Shown: positions 9,675 through 20,357, counted from the first letter of the stretch. The stretch: DNA of 64,000 nucleotides from Helicobacter sp. MIT 21-1697 (GCF_026241255.1 NZ_JAPHNC010000003.1:156554-220553), one strand, 5' to 3'. Translations and numbers: made by a program. Notes: generated by a model from the sequence alone, not told the origin.

Positions 9675-10070
9675 ATGAAAATAACAAAAATCAGCTTTTT
9701 CTTTATGTTGGCACTCTATGGGATTATTTTAATCGCATTTGTGCTTCTTTGGATTGTTAAGTTTGTTGATGATCATATATTGCACACCACAGAAACTTAT
9801 ACATCTTACTTAAGATTTGAAGACCCAACGCCTAATGAATATGCTCTGAAAATAGGAAATGAGACTTTTTATTTAGACTTGCAAGATTTAGAACAGATTG
9901 AATTGATGGGGTTTTATGTTGAAAAAAGCGCGTGTAAGCCGCTTTCTGCTTATAAAAAAGCTAAAATCCCCGTTGATTCTATGGCTTATATCTTTGAAAA
10001 TGGTTTTATTCACTCTTGTGGTGAGATAAAAGCAATACCAAGTAAGTTTATAGCAAAGGACAATCAATGA
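9675..10070 (+). CDS. Small single-pass membrane protein, unknown function
   Basis: The 131-residue product starts with a long hydrophobic helix (about residues 7-28, SFFFMLALYGIILIAFVLLW) that could be a signal anchor, followed by about 100 soluble residues probably in the periplasm. Two cysteines (in SACKPL and HSCGEI) are spaced so that they could form a disulfide. A ribosome-binding site AAGGAG lies just upstream. Its TGA overlaps the ATG of the next gene (ATGA), so the pair is likely translated together. I recognise no family. Confidence 0.6.
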   Translation: MKITKISFFFMLALYGIILIAFVLLWIVKFVDDHILHTTETYTSYLRFEDPTPNEYALKIGNETFYLDLQDLEQIELMGFYVEKSACKPLSAYKKAKIPVDSMAYIFENGFIHSCGEIKAIPSKFIAKDNQ

Positions 10071-10546
10071 TAGAAAAGCTTTTGAATATTTTTGCTGATA
10101 TAATGTTGGCATTGTCTGTTGTTGTCATTATGTGTATTGTGTTGCTTGCAGCAGTTTTTTCTCTTTCCACAAGCAGTGAAGATGGCTTTAGAGCTACTCA
10201 TCAAGGACACTATAAAAATGGCAAACGCGAAGGTAAGTGGAGCATATATAATGAATACAGATTAGATAATGGCAATGATGGTAGAGATAAGATAGAGGGC
10301 TTTTATGTGCAAGGTTTAAGAGATGGGATATGGAAATTCAAAACGCCTTATAAACAATGTGTGTATGAGTATGATAAGGGGGTTGTGCGAAAGCAGATTT
10401 GTAATGGCAGATATGTAATTCGTAGAATCTTTGATGAACGAGGAGAGATGCAAGAAGAGATGATAAAAGAAGGAAAATCAAAAGAAGAGTGCGAACTCTT
10501 ATGGAATTATTTTGGCTATATATATGGTGCTGCGTGTATATATTGA
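10067..10546 (+). CDS. Membrane-anchored protein with MORN-like motif
   Basis: The 159-residue product has one N-terminal hydrophobic helix (about residues 13-37) and then a MORN/YwqK-like segment with GHYKNGKREGKWSIYNEY and EGFYVQGLRDGIWKF, the repeated G-x-Y-x-x-G-x-R-x-G-x-W pattern. Such motifs make small beta-sheets in membrane-linked or secreted proteins. It is coupled to the previous gene by an ATGA overlap. Function unknown; the pairing suggests a small envelope complex. Confidence 0.6.
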   Translation: MIEKLLNIFADIMLALSVVVIMCIVLLAAVFSLSTSSEDGFRATHQGHYKNGKREGKWSIYNEYRLDNGNDGRDKIEGFYVQGLRDGIWKFKTPYKQCVYEYDKGVVRKQICNGRYVIRRIFDERGEMQEEMIKEGKSKEECELLWNYFGYIYGAACIY

Positions 10547-10625
10547 TAGAATCTCAGTTGTTCAATTTCATTCAAATTTCTTAGTTTAAGCTTTTGCGAT
10601 AAGATAGTGAAAAATGAAAGGATAG

Positions 10626-11339
<714 letters not shown>

Positions 11340-11411
11340 GAAATCAAAAGCAAAACTAAATAAAAAAAAAGATAGAATCAATAATTTTACAATTTTACAC
11401 TAAGGAATACT

Positions 11412-11636
11412 ATGGACACATTACGAACAGAGGAAATTGCAGCAAAGGCTCTTAAACGAGTGCATAATGATAGATATTTGCTTGCAAGTTTAATTTTTGA
11501 ACGCGTGAGAGAACTTGGAGAGGGGGCAAAACCGCTTGTAGATATGGACGTTAAAATACATAAATTACCCGATATTGCTATGCGAGAAATTGCTGAAGGA
11601 AAAGTAGAACTCACTTCCATTGAGGATAAGGAATAG
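11412..11636 (+). CDS. rpoZ: RNA polymerase omega subunit
   Basis: Omega helps assemble and stabilise RNA polymerase and, in many bacteria, forms part of the ppGpp site. The 74-residue sequence begins MDTLRTEEIAAKALKR and includes DRYLLASLIFERVREL, the conserved omega helix. It is separated from pyrH by 72 AT-rich bases and from spoT by 9 bases. Its place directly before the ppGpp synthetase gene is conserved and functionally apt. Confidence 0.93.
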   Translation: MDTLRTEEIAAKALKRVHNDRYLLASLIFERVRELGEGAKPLVDMDVKIHKLPDIAMREIAEGKVELTSIEDKE

Positions 11637-11645
11637 GGAGAGGTT

Positions 11646-13796
11646 TTGGATTTTTTTACCCAACTCGCCCAAATTAATTCCGTAGAATCTGCCCTTGCCA
11701 AGCTTCATTCGCTTGCACAAGTTACGCCTAAGGTGCAAAAAGCCATTGATGTAGCAACTCTTGCACACGAAGGGCAGCTTCGTAAAAGTGGGATTCCCTA
11801 TGTGGTTCATCCCTTATGTGTAGCGTGTATAGTGGCATTTTATGGTGGCGATGAGACGATGTTATGTGCTGCACTTTTGCACGATGTGGTAGAGGATACA
11901 TTGTACTCACTTGAAGATGTGCAACGCGAGTTTGATTGGGACGTAGGACATTTAGTTGATGCGCTTACAAAGATTGTGGAGATTCGTAACGAAGAATTAA
12001 GTAATAATTTTAATGAGAAACTTGCGGCTTCTGCATTAAGCTTTCGTAAAATGCTTCTTGCTTCAATCAAAGATATTCGTGCGCTTGTGATTAAAATAAG
12101 CGATAGAATGCACAATATGCTTACCCTTGATGCACTGCCACCGCATAAGCAAAAACGTATTGCAGAAGAAACACTTATGGTATATGCGCCTATCGCTCAT
12201 CGTTTGGGTATCGCATCGCTTAAAAGTGAGTTAGAAGATAGGAGTTTTTTTTATATTTTTCCTCAAGATTACAAAAAGATTGAACAATATATCAAAGATA
12301 ATAGCCAGTCTATCACGCTCAAGCTCAATGAATTTACTCAAAAAGTTTCTATGATTTTGTTACAAAATGGTTTCAATGAAAAGGATTTTACTATCAAAAG
12401 TCGTGTAAAACGTTATTACTCCATATTTCTTAAAATGCAGCGCAAAGGTGTGGGCATTGATGAAATTTTGGATTTATTGGCTGTGCGCATTATTGTGCCA
12501 ACAAGCCTTGAATGCTATAAGGTGCTTGGACTTTTACATTTGCAGCTAAAGCCTGTTGTTTCGCGTCTTAAAGATTATATTGCGATTCCTAAGGAAAATG
12601 GTTATCAAACCATACACACAACTATTTTTGAAGGAGCAAATATTTATGAAGTGCAAATTCGCACCTTTGATATGCACAAATCTGCTCAATATGGCGTAGC
12701 AGCACATTGGAAATATAAAAGTGGCGGGAGAGAACCAAACCTTGAATGGCTCAATAATTTACAATATCAAAATGATACCATTGAGGAATTTTATGAGCTT
12801 GCAAAAAATGATTTATACAAAGAAGATATGGTTGTGTTTTCACCTACTGGAGATATTTATAATCTTCCTGTGGGTGCAGTAGCACTTGATTTTGCTTATG
12901 CAGTGCATAGTGATATAGGTGATAATGCTAAAGCAGCTTTAGTCAATCATCAAAAAGTCTCTTTGCTTCAACCGCTTAAAAATGGCGATATTGTGCGCAT
13001 TATTGTTGTTGCAGATGGCGAGAATGTCCGTCCTCGTTGCACTTGGATTGATGCAGTCAAAACCTCAAGAGCCAAAAATCATATGAGAATCCAATGTCAA
13101 AATAAGCTTAGAGAGATTGATAAAAAAACAGCACTTAGTATTTTAAAAACGATTTTTGATAGTTCCCAAGACACAATTTTGGCTTATTTGAAACAAAATA
13201 GACTAGATTCTCATATTTATCGGGCTGTATATGATTTGGTATTTTTAAAAGAGGTAAAAAATAGTATTAGAGGCAATTTTGCACGAGAGGCAAACTTTTT
13301 GGGGAAAATTAAAATTAATATGTTGAAATTTAAAACTCTTACTTTTGATAATATTGTTTTGCAAACTAATCGCAATATTAATGAGGCAATATTTGATTTT
13401 TGCTGCCACCCTAAATTTGGTGATGAGATTCTTGCTATTAAAACCGCGCAAAAAGCCTATATTCATCATAAAATGTGTGAAAGGGCAATTAGTGAAATGG
13501 AACAGGGAAGTGAGATGCTTTTTGTGCAATGGGCAAATGAGCAAAAAGATACTTATAAAATGATTGTTGCACTTGAAAACAAAAAAGGGGCATTGGCGCA
13601 CTTATGTGGGTTATGTGCCAAACTTGATTGTAATATTTTGAGTGTAGAATATGATACATTGAAGCGGCAGTTTTCAACTTATTGTGAGATTTGTTTTGAA
13701 AGCAAAACGCGTGATATTAAAACATTAAGAGAAATATTGAGCAAAAAGTATAAAATTATTGAATTAAGTAGCCTTAAAGATGCGTATTTAAGCTAG
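11646..13796 (+). CDS. spoT: Bifunctional (p)ppGpp synthetase/hydrolase
   Basis: This single RelA/SpoT enzyme makes and breaks the stringent-response alarmone. The 716-residue frame begins with TTG at 11646 after GGGAGAGG. The HD hydrolase motif HDVVED is intact near residue 79, so hydrolysis should work. The synthetase domain has RVKRYYSIFLKMQRKG and GYQTIHTTIF. A TGS domain follows (VVFSPTGDIYNLPVGAVALDF) and a weak ACT-like tail closes the protein. It lies between rpoZ and tyrS in the order known from H. pylori. Confidence 0.95.
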   Translation: MDFFTQLAQINSVESALAKLHSLAQVTPKVQKAIDVATLAHEGQLRKSGIPYVVHPLCVACIVAFYGGDETMLCAALLHDVVEDTLYSLEDVQREFDWDVGHLVDALTKIVEIRNEELSNNFNEKLAASALSFRKMLLASIKDIRALVIKISDRMHNMLTLDALPPHKQKRIAEETLMVYAPIAHRLGIASLKSELEDRSFFYIFPQDYKKIEQYIKDNSQSITLKLNEFTQKVSMILLQNGFNEKDFTIKSRVKRYYSIFLKMQRKGVGIDEILDLLAVRIIVPTSLECYKVLGLLHLQLKPVVSRLKDYIAIPKENGYQTIHTTIFEGANIYEVQIRTFDMHKSAQYGVAAHWKYKSGGREPNLEWLNNLQYQNDTIEEFYELAKNDLYKEDMVVFSPTGDIYNLPVGAVALDFAYAVHSDIGDNAKAALVNHQKVSLLQPLKNGDIVRIIVVADGENVRPRCTWIDAVKTSRAKNHMRIQCQNKLREIDKKTALSILKTIFDSSQDTILAYLKQNRLDSHIYRAVYDLVFLKEVKNSIRGNFAREANFLGKIKINMLKFKTLTFDNIVLQTNRNINEAIFDFCCHPKFGDEILAIKTAQKAYIHHKMCERAISEMEQGSEMLFVQWANEQKDTYKMIVALENKKGALAHLCGLCAKLDCNILSVEYDTLKRQFSTYCEICFESKTRDIKTLREILSKKYKIIELSSLKDAYLS

Positions 13797-13808
13797 AAAG
13801 GAAACAAT

Positions 13809-15011
13809 GTGAAAATAAAGCAAGCAATGCAAGAGTTAAAGCGAGGTTGCGTGGAATTTATAGGAGAGGAATATATCCGCGATTTGGTGGAGAGGTTTTA
13901 TAATACAGGAGAGCGTTTTTGCGTTAAGGCAGGATTTGATCCTACTGCACCTGATTTACATTTAGGACACACAGTGCTTTTGCAAAAGCTTGCTACATTT
14001 CAACGATATGGTGGCAATGTAAAATTTCTTATTGGTGATTTTACTGCTACTATCGGAGACCCAAGCGGAAAAAGTGAAACAAGAAAACCCTTAAGTAGGG
14101 AGCAAGTGGAGGCAAATGCTCTTACTTACAAAGAGCAAGTATTTAAAGTGCTTGACCCTCAATATACGCAGATATGCTTTAATTCTAAATGGCTTAATGA
14201 ATTAGGTGCGCTTGGGCTTATTACACTCACTTCGCATTTTTCTGTGGCTAGAATGCTAGAACGTGATGATTTTACTAAACGTTATAGTAATAATCAATCC
14301 ATTTCCATAGTGGAATTTATATATCCACTTTTGCAAGGTTATGATTCTGTTGCTTTAAATTGTGATATTGAATTAGGTGGCAATGATCAAAAGTTTAATC
14401 TTTTAGTTGGGCGAAGTTTGCAGAGGGCTTACAAACTCAATAAGGAGCAATCAGTGATGACAATGCCACTTTTAGAAGGGCTTGATGGAGTGCAAAAGAT
14501 GAGCAAATCACTTAATAATTACATTGGTGTTACAGAATCTGCAAACACAATGTATGCTAAGATTCTAAGCATTAGCGATGAGATGATGTGGCGATATTAT
14601 GAGTTGCTTTCGTCATTGTCATTACAAGAGATTTTTGCGCTTAAAGAGCAGGTAAATGCGGGGAATGCTCACCCTAAAGTAGTAAAAGAACAACTTGCTT
14701 TAGAAATAACTACGCGTTATCATAACATTGATTTAGCAAAACAAGCTAAAATAGCATTTGACAATGTGTTTAGTAAAGATGAAATACCTACGGATTTAGC
14801 TGTATTTACTTGCAATGAAGGTGAGTGGATAGCTAAAGTACTTGTAATTGCGAGGCTCTGCGAATCTACTTCGCAGGCACGGAGGGATATTCGTGCAGGG
14901 GCATTGAAAATTAACAAAGAAAAGATAACGAATGAAGAGCTGAAGTTATCAAAGGGTGAATATATTGTTCAAATTGGCAAGAGACGTTTTGCAAAAGTGA
15001 TTATATCGTAA
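13809..15011 (+). CDS. tyrS: Tyrosyl-tRNA synthetase
   Basis: TyrS charges tRNA-Tyr. The 400-residue protein begins with GTG at 13809, after AAGGAAA; an ATG two bases earlier is followed at once by a stop and cannot be used. The class I motifs are HLGH (residues 51-54) and KMSKS (230-234), and the tyrosine pocket region [18 protein letters not shown] is present. The C-terminal S4-like RNA-binding domain covers about residues 335-400. Confidence 0.96.
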   Translation: MKIKQAMQELKRGCVEFIGEEYIRDLVERFYNTGERFCVKAGFDPTAPDLHLGHTVLLQKLATFQRYGGNVKFLIGDFTATIGDPSGKSETRKPLSREQVEANALTYKEQVFKVLDPQYTQICFNSKWLNELGALGLITLTSHFSVARMLERDDFTKRYSNNQSISIVEFIYPLLQGYDSVALNCDIELGGNDQKFNLLVGRSLQRAYKLNKEQSVMTMPLLEGLDGVQKMSKSLNNYIGVTESANTMYAKILSISDEMMWRYYELLSSLSLQEIFALKEQVNAGNAHPKVVKEQLALEITTRYHNIDLAKQAKIAFDNVFSKDEIPTDLAVFTCNEGEWIAKVLVIARLCESTSQARRDIRAGALKINKEKITNEELKLSKGEYIVQIGKRRFAKVIIS

Positions 15012-15021
15012 GGATTGCGTG

Positions 15022-16107
15022 ATGGGATTAAAACCGCTTAAAATAGGTAAGCACACGATAAAATATCCAATTTTTCAAGGGGGTATGGGTGTGGGTATCA
15101 GCTGGGATAGACTTGCTGGTAATGTTTCTAAAGAGGGTGCGCTTGGTATTATTAGTGCAGTAGGCACAGGGTATTACCAAAAAATGCAATTTGTTGAGAA
15201 AATTACTCAATCTAAACCTTTTGAAGCTATTAATTTTTATTCAAAGCACGCACTCAATGAGATTTTTAAAAATGCACGTAAAATATGTGGGAATAATCCG
15301 CTTGGAGCAAATATTCTTTATGCGATTAATGAATATGGGCGAGTAGTGCGTGATGCGTGTGAAGCTGGAGCAAATATTATTGTAACAGGCGCTGGATTAC
15401 CCACTAATATGCCTGAATTTACAAAAAATTTTCCTGATGTAGCACTTGTGCCCATTGTATCTTCAGCTAAAGCATTGAAAATTATTTGCAAACGTTGGAT
15501 GGATAGATATGCAAGAATCCCAGATGCAGTAATAGTAGAAGGACCGCTTAGCGGCGGACATCAGGGCTTTAGTTATGAGGATTGCTTTAAGCAGGAATAT
15601 CAGCTTGAGAATGTTCTTCCTCAAGTAGTTGATGAGGTAGAAAAATGGGGCAATATCCCTGTCATAGCTGCTGGAGGTATTTGGGATAGAAATGATATTG
15701 ATAGAATGCTTTCTTTGGGTGCAAGCGGAGTGCAAATGGGAACAAGATGGCTTGGCTCTGAAGAATGCGATGCAGTAGCCTATCGTGATTTAATGCCTTC
15801 TGTGTCTAAAGAAGATATTGAGCTTGTTAAATCTCCTGTGGGCTATCCTGCTCGTGCAGTTAAAACGGGAATTTTTGATAGAATCGCACAAGGTAATGCG
15901 CCAAAGATTCGTTGTATAAGCAATTGTGTTTCACCTTGTCATAGAGGGGTAGAGGCAAAAAAAGTAGGGTATTGCATCGCAGATTCTTTAGGGCGTGGAT
16001 TTATGGGCGATAGGGAGCAGGGATTATATTTTACAGGAGCAAATGGGTATAGAATCCAAAAAATTCAACCCGTAAGAGAAATCATTGCCGAATTAGTCCA
16101 AGATTAG
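15022..16107 (+). CDS. NPD/nitronate monooxygenase-family flavin enzyme
   Basis: This FMN-dependent TIM-barrel oxidoreductase belongs to the 2-nitropropane dioxygenase group. The N-terminus YPIFQGGMGVGIS and the phosphate-binding AAGGIWDRNDIDRMLSLGA followed by GVQMGTRWLG are diagnostic. An ATG at 15022 is preferred; a GTG directly before it is possible. The C-terminal stretch CISNCVSPCHRG with a further cysteine in GYCIADS is unusual for classic nitronate monooxygenases and may be structural or bind metal. Gene position between tyrS and amiA matches H. pylori. Physiological substrate unknown. Confidence 0.8.
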   Translation: MGLKPLKIGKHTIKYPIFQGGMGVGISWDRLAGNVSKEGALGIISAVGTGYYQKMQFVEKITQSKPFEAINFYSKHALNEIFKNARKICGNNPLGANILYAINEYGRVVRDACEAGANIIVTGAGLPTNMPEFTKNFPDVALVPIVSSAKALKIICKRWMDRYARIPDAVIVEGPLSGGHQGFSYEDCFKQEYQLENVLPQVVDEVEKWGNIPVIAAGGIWDRNDIDRMLSLGASGVQMGTRWLGSEECDAVAYRDLMPSVSKEDIELVKSPVGYPARAVKTGIFDRIAQGNAPKIRCISNCVSPCHRGVEAKKVGYCIADSLGRGFMGDREQGLYFTGANGYRIQKIQPVREIIAELVQD

Positions 16108-16115
16108 GGGCATAA

Positions 16116-17282
16116 ATGTTGCGGATTTTAGCAATTTTATTCCTTACAATGGTGTGTATGTGGGGAGAGCATCGTATAGTAAAAATGGTGCCTTTTGGTG
16201 ATGGGAATCTTAAAATTGTTTTTGCTCAAGATATTGCACAACTTCAGTGGCAGGTTAAAGAACTTCAGGACAATAAGAGTTTTGTGGATTTTGAAGCAAA
16301 TCTTACTCTTCCTCGTCGTAATTTTATTTTTAAAGATAATTCCACATTGCAAGTAGCACAAAATACACCAAAAATTGTGCGTATTGTGATAAATATACAG
16401 CCCAAATCGACTTTTGATATTATCAAAGAAAAAGAGAATCTCTATATAATGATAAAACCTGTCCAACAAGAAGAGAAAAAGCCTACACCAAAACCAATAC
16501 CGTTGGATTCTAAAAATACTCAAAACCCTCCCCAAGCAACAGAAAATAAAATATCTCAAGATACGCAGATGCCAAAAGCCACAAATAAGAATCATAAAAC
16601 AAATGCAGCAAAAAAGATTGTTATTGATGCTGGGCACGGGGGAAAGGATTGTGGCACAAAAAGCGTAGAGGGTATATGCGAGAAAGTAATTGTGCTTGAA
16701 GTAGTAAAACTCCTTGCTCCAGAACTTAGAAATCGTGGCTATGTGGTGTATATGACGCGCAATACTGATATATATATTGATTTGCGCAAACGCACAGAAT
16801 TTGCTAATGCTAAAAATGCAGATTTATTTGTTTCTGTGCATGCAAACTCAATGCCCAAAGGCTCTCCTAAAACACCAAGTGGGGTAGAGACTTATTTTCT
16901 TTCACCTGCACGGAGTGAGCGTGCTGAACAAGTGGCAAAAGCGGAAAACCAAGGTGATATTGAAACAATGAGCCATTTTGCAACAAAATCTTTTTTAAAC
17001 ACCATCAGTGCCTTTCATCTAGTTGCTTCACATAAACTTGCCATTGAGATTCAATCTAGCATACTTAATCAAGTAAGAGAGAAATACAATACACACGATG
17101 GGGCAGTAAGAGAAGGTCCATTTTGGGTTTTAGCTGGAGCACTTATGCCTTCTGTATTAATAGAGATTGGTTATGCTTCACATAAAGACGAGGGTAAATT
17201 AATTGCCAAAAAAGACTACCAAAAGCTTATTGCTAAAGGCATAGCTGATGGTATAGATGGATATTTTTTAAGAAATTATTAG
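16116..17282 (+). CDS. amiA: N-acetylmuramoyl-L-alanine amidase
   Basis: AmiA cleaves the amide bond between muramic acid and the stem peptide in the periplasm; in H. pylori the homologue is needed for daughter-cell separation and the coccoid transition. The 388-residue protein has a short signal peptide (residues 1-18), an AMIN-like beta domain (about 20-115), a proline/lysine/threonine-rich linker (about 118-165) and an Amidase_3 zinc domain with VIDAGHGGKD, a downstream glutamate in CEKVIVLEV, FVSVHAN and the catalytic glutamate in SVLIEIGY. The degenerate EnvC at 49709 is a candidate activator. Confidence 0.93.
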   Translation: MLRILAILFLTMVCMWGEHRIVKMVPFGDGNLKIVFAQDIAQLQWQVKELQDNKSFVDFEANLTLPRRNFIFKDNSTLQVAQNTPKIVRIVINIQPKSTFDIIKEKENLYIMIKPVQQEEKKPTPKPIPLDSKNTQNPPQATENKISQDTQMPKATNKNHKTNAAKKIVIDAGHGGKDCGTKSVEGICEKVIVLEVVKLLAPELRNRGYVVYMTRNTDIYIDLRKRTEFANAKNADLFVSVHANSMPKGSPKTPSGVETYFLSPARSERAEQVAKAENQGDIETMSHFATKSFLNTISAFHLVASHKLAIEIQSSILNQVREKYNTHDGAVREGPFWVLAGALMPSVLIEIGYASHKDEGKLIAKKDYQKLIAKGIADGIDGYFLRNY

Positions 17283-17297
17283 ATTCTAAGGATTACA

Positions 17298-18152
17298 ATG
17301 AAACAACCTACGCGTATTACAATTATTTTTTCTTTACTTTTCTTTGCCTTTTTTGTTTTTACGAATCTCACTCTTTTTATTTCGCAATTCTCACATTCTT
17401 TTTCACATTTATTTTTGATTTTTATCCGCGAGAATCAACTTTTTGACCATTTGAGTATATTTTTCTTTTTTTGTGGGTTTATTTTGTGCAGCATTTTTGT
17501 TATTTTTAGCAGTTGTAATCAAACAAGTGGCACTCTACAACGCGTGATAGTGCTCATATTGGGTGTAATATTTATTTATCTTGTTATTCTCAAAATAACT
17601 TATGTGCCAAAAACAGAGGATATTATGGATATGTTTGCGATTGAAGGAAGTATCTATCATCGTGGTTTTTTTGAGCTTCTTATAGATTATTTACCACGTA
17701 TTTTTTTGCTTGTGTGTGCTTATACATTTTTTGTATATATTCCACTTTTATTTTTAATCTTTGGCATTCATCCCAATGAGTATAATCAGATTGGGAAAAT
17801 GCTTGAAGATATGCGCCCTTCTATCAATATTGTTATAGTCGTGCTTTTTGCTCTCTCTTTGCAGCCGTATTATTATCGTGATAATCTTTATGCTTATCTT
17901 GATATTTTTGCATTTTTGGGAGGTATTTTTTTGCTTGTGTGGGTAATGATAAAGCATAAAGATATGTTTGGATTCTATGAGTATGTGAATTTTGCTTTAC
18001 TCGTGTTAGGCGTGCTTATTTGTTTTATTTGCACTTCTGTGTTGTCTATTTCTGATAATTATTTTAATGCACGTTACGCATTTTTAGTATTTGCTTTTGT
18101 GGGTTGGTGTGCCCAATGGATGTATGATGGTATGAAACCCATTGAGGAGTAA
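17298..18152 (+). CDS. Polytopic membrane protein, unknown function
   Basis: The 284-residue protein is strongly hydrophobic with about eight predicted membrane helices (near residues 8-30, 46-70, 80-102, 130-155, 173-190, 195-215, 228-250 and 258-276). I do not recognise a family. It sits 15 bases after amiA and 2 bases before hisA, so it is in the same transcript as both, which gives no clear functional hint. Confidence 0.7.
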   Translation: MKQPTRITIIFSLLFFAFFVFTNLTLFISQFSHSFSHLFLIFIRENQLFDHLSIFFFFCGFILCSIFVIFSSCNQTSGTLQRVIVLILGVIFIYLVILKITYVPKTEDIMDMFAIEGSIYHRGFFELLIDYLPRIFLLVCAYTFFVYIPLLFLIFGIHPNEYNQIGKMLEDMRPSINIVIVVLFALSLQPYYYRDNLYAYLDIFAFLGGIFLLVWVMIKHKDMFGFYEYVNFALLVLGVLICFICTSVLSISDNYFNARYAFLVFAFVGWCAQWMYDGMKPIEE

Positions 18153-18154
18153 TA

Positions 18155-18871
18155 ATGGCACTTGATATTTATCCTGCGATTGATTTAAAAGAAGGTAGGG
18201 CAGTAAGGCTTTTTAAGGGTGATATGCAGAGTGCTACGATTTATGGTGAGGCATTGGAGTTTGCCAAGATGTTTGAAGATATGGGCGCGAAATGGTTGCA
18301 TATTGTTGATTTAGATGGTGCGTTTGCGGGTATTCCACAGAATCTAAAATGTATTGAGGAGATTTTGCGCACGACACATTTGCAAATACAAATTGGTGGG
18401 GGCATACGCGATGAGGAGCGTATCAAACTTTATGTAGATATGGGAGTGAGTAGAATCATACTTGGCTCCATTGCGACAAAAAATTGGGAATTTGTCAAAA
18501 CAATGGCGCGCTCTTACCCTGTGGCGGTAGGTATTGATGCACGAAATGGTAAGGTTGCTACACAAGGCTGGGCTAAAGAGAGTGATATGTATTCAGGCGC
18601 ATTAGCTGAAAAATTTGTAGGCAGTGCTGTGCAGGCTATTATATGCACAGATATTAATCGTGATGGTGCATTAAGCGGTATTAATATATCTTTTACGCAA
18701 GATATTGCAAGTCGTAGTGGTATTTATACGATTGCAAGTGGTGGCTTTGCTTCATCAGGTGAGCTTAAAATTTTAGATGAGAATCCTTACATTAGCGGTG
18801 TAATCATAGGAAAAGCATTTTATGAGGGAAAGATAAATCTTAAAGAGGCATTCGCATTGTTTGAAAAATAG
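18155..18871 (+). CDS. hisA: ProFAR isomerase HisA
   Basis: HisA is the half-barrel-repeat TIM enzyme that isomerises ProFAR in histidine synthesis. The 238-residue protein begins LDIYPAIDLKEGRAVRL, with the catalytic aspartate in PAIDLK, and has the phosphate loops IQIGGGIRDEE and IASGGFASSGE; the second catalytic aspartate lies in ICTDINRDGAL. No other his gene is adjacent, so histidine genes are scattered. Confidence 0.95.
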   Translation: MALDIYPAIDLKEGRAVRLFKGDMQSATIYGEALEFAKMFEDMGAKWLHIVDLDGAFAGIPQNLKCIEEILRTTHLQIQIGGGIRDEERIKLYVDMGVSRIILGSIATKNWEFVKTMARSYPVAVGIDARNGKVATQGWAKESDMYSGALAEKFVGSAVQAIICTDINRDGALSGINISFTQDIASRSGIYTIASGGFASSGELKILDENPYISGVIIGKAFYEGKINLKEAFALFEK

Positions 18872-18904
18872 AGAGTAAAATTTGAAAAAATGCAAGAATG
18901 AATC

Positions 18905-18932
18905 TATAATATATACAAAAATATGCTAGAAT
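18905..18932 (+). promoter_or_regulatory. Probable promoter region of cheY
   Basis: The 101-base gap between hisA and cheY carries a TATAAT at 18905-18910 and a TAGAAT at 18927-18932, the second 40 bases before the cheY start. Either could be the -10 box. A strong TAAGGAG ribosome-binding site follows. Confidence 0.4.
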
Positions 18933-18972
18933 GCCTTTTTATTTATAGCTGTATTTAAAATAAGGAGATAAC

Positions 18973-19350
18973 TTGAAACTGCTAGTTGTTGATGATAGCT
19001 CCACAATGAGAAGAATTATAAAGAATACCCTCCAGCGCTTAGGATATGAGGATATTTTAGAAGCCGAACATGGTGTAGAAGCTTGGCAGATTATGGATAC
19101 CACTGAGGGCATACAAGTGCTTATTACAGATTGGAATATGCCCGAAATGAATGGTTTAGATTTGGTTAAAAAAGTGCGCTCTGATGAGCGATACACATCT
19201 ATTCCTATCATAATGGTTACTACTGAAGGCGGTAAAGCGGAGGTTATTACAGCACTTAAAGCAGGAGTGAATAACTATATTGTAAAACCTTTTACACCTC
19301 AAGTGCTTAAAGAAAAATTAGAAGTTGTATTAGGTGTAAATGAGGATTAA
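18973..19350 (+). CDS. cheY: Chemotaxis response regulator CheY
   Basis: CheY carries the chemotaxis signal from CheA to the flagellar switch. The stand-alone 125-residue receiver starts with TTG at 18973 after TAAGGAG. The acidic pocket (Asp7, Asp8), the phospho-acceptor Asp53 in TDWNMPEMNG, the switch threonine Thr83 and Lys105 in IVKPF are all present, so it should be active. The order cheY-prmA-ftsH-PSD-like-pssA matches H. pylori. Confidence 0.96.
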   Translation: MKLLVVDDSSTMRRIIKNTLQRLGYEDILEAEHGVEAWQIMDTTEGIQVLITDWNMPEMNGLDLVKKVRSDERYTSIPIIMVTTEGGKAEVITALKAGVNNYIVKPFTPQVLKEKLEVVLGVNED

Positions 19351-19362
19351 GCTTGAGGTTTG

Positions 19363-20334
19363 ATGCAAGGGTTGGATAAGCAAACATATTGGGAAATTAT
19401 TATCCATCCAAATGATTTTTTAGAGCAATTTGCTGATTTTATTACCCACAAGACTTTTTGTGCGATTGAATTTTTTGATATACTTCCTACACTATCTCCT
19501 TTTGCTATTATTTATGATGATTCATCTTGGCAAAGTGCTTTAGATTTTGATATTTTTAAAGCCAAAAAAAGCACACAACCTACGCAAATTGTTAGTCGGA
19601 TTGCGTCAAATGAAATGGATATACAAGATTTTTTAGAATCTTTACACAATTTTGCTTTGGTGCTTGCTCAAAATACGCAAACTTATGTAGGTTTTTGTTA
19701 TCATATTGAAGAAAAGTTTAATGATGATTGGATAAAGACATATCAAGATTCTATTGAACCAGTGCAATGCGGGAGATTCTATATCCGCCCCTCTTGGGCA
19801 CAAGAATTAAAGAAATCTCAAGAATCTTATGATGAAATTATTATTAATCCTGCATTTGCATTTGGTTCAGGGCATCACGCAAGCACCACAATGTGTTTAG
19901 AACTTTTAAGCGAAATGAATATACGGGGCAAAACACTTCTTGATGTGGGGTGTGGCAGTGGTATTTTGAGCATAGCTTCTTGCAAACTTGGCGCGCAAGT
20001 GTATGCTTGTGATACTGATGAAAATGCTATAAGAGAATGTAATAAAAATATTTTACTCAATAAAGTTATACTTAATGCACTTTGGCAGGGGAGTGTGGCT
20101 GATTCTCCTATGAATTTACTACAAAAGTATGATGTGATTGTGGCTAACATTGTTGCTTTTGTTGTGAAAGTTTTACACAATGATTTTAGGGCAAAACTCG
20201 CAAAAAATGGAGTTTTAATTCTTTCTGGGATACTTGATGAATATAAATTTGATATAATAAAAGCATTTGATGATTTTAAGATGCTAGATACTCGTTGTAA
20301 AGATGGGTGGGTAGCTTTGAAATTGACTTTGTAA
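19363..20334 (+). CDS. prmA: Ribosomal protein L11 methyltransferase
   Basis: PrmA trimethylates ribosomal protein L11. The ATG at 19363 is preferred to a TTG one codon before. The protein (323 residues) has a long divergent N-terminal half and a clear C-terminal SAM domain: AFAFGSGHHASTTMCLELL, LLDVGCGSGILSIASCKLGA, YACDTDENAI and the VANI motif. The family hallmark G-T/S-G-H-T-T is here GSGHHASTT, a normal epsilonproteobacterial variant as far as I recall. Confidence 0.9.
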   Translation: MQGLDKQTYWEIIIHPNDFLEQFADFITHKTFCAIEFFDILPTLSPFAIIYDDSSWQSALDFDIFKAKKSTQPTQIVSRIASNEMDIQDFLESLHNFALVLAQNTQTYVGFCYHIEEKFNDDWIKTYQDSIEPVQCGRFYIRPSWAQELKKSQESYDEIIINPAFAFGSGHHASTTMCLELLSEMNIRGKTLLDVGCGSGILSIASCKLGAQVYACDTDENAIRECNKNILLNKVILNALWQGSVADSPMNLLQKYDVIVANIVAFVVKVLHNDFRAKLAKNGVLILSGILDEYKFDIIKAFDDFKMLDTRCKDGWVALKLTL

Positions 20335-20357
20335 TTTATTTTGAAAGAAGGACAAAT

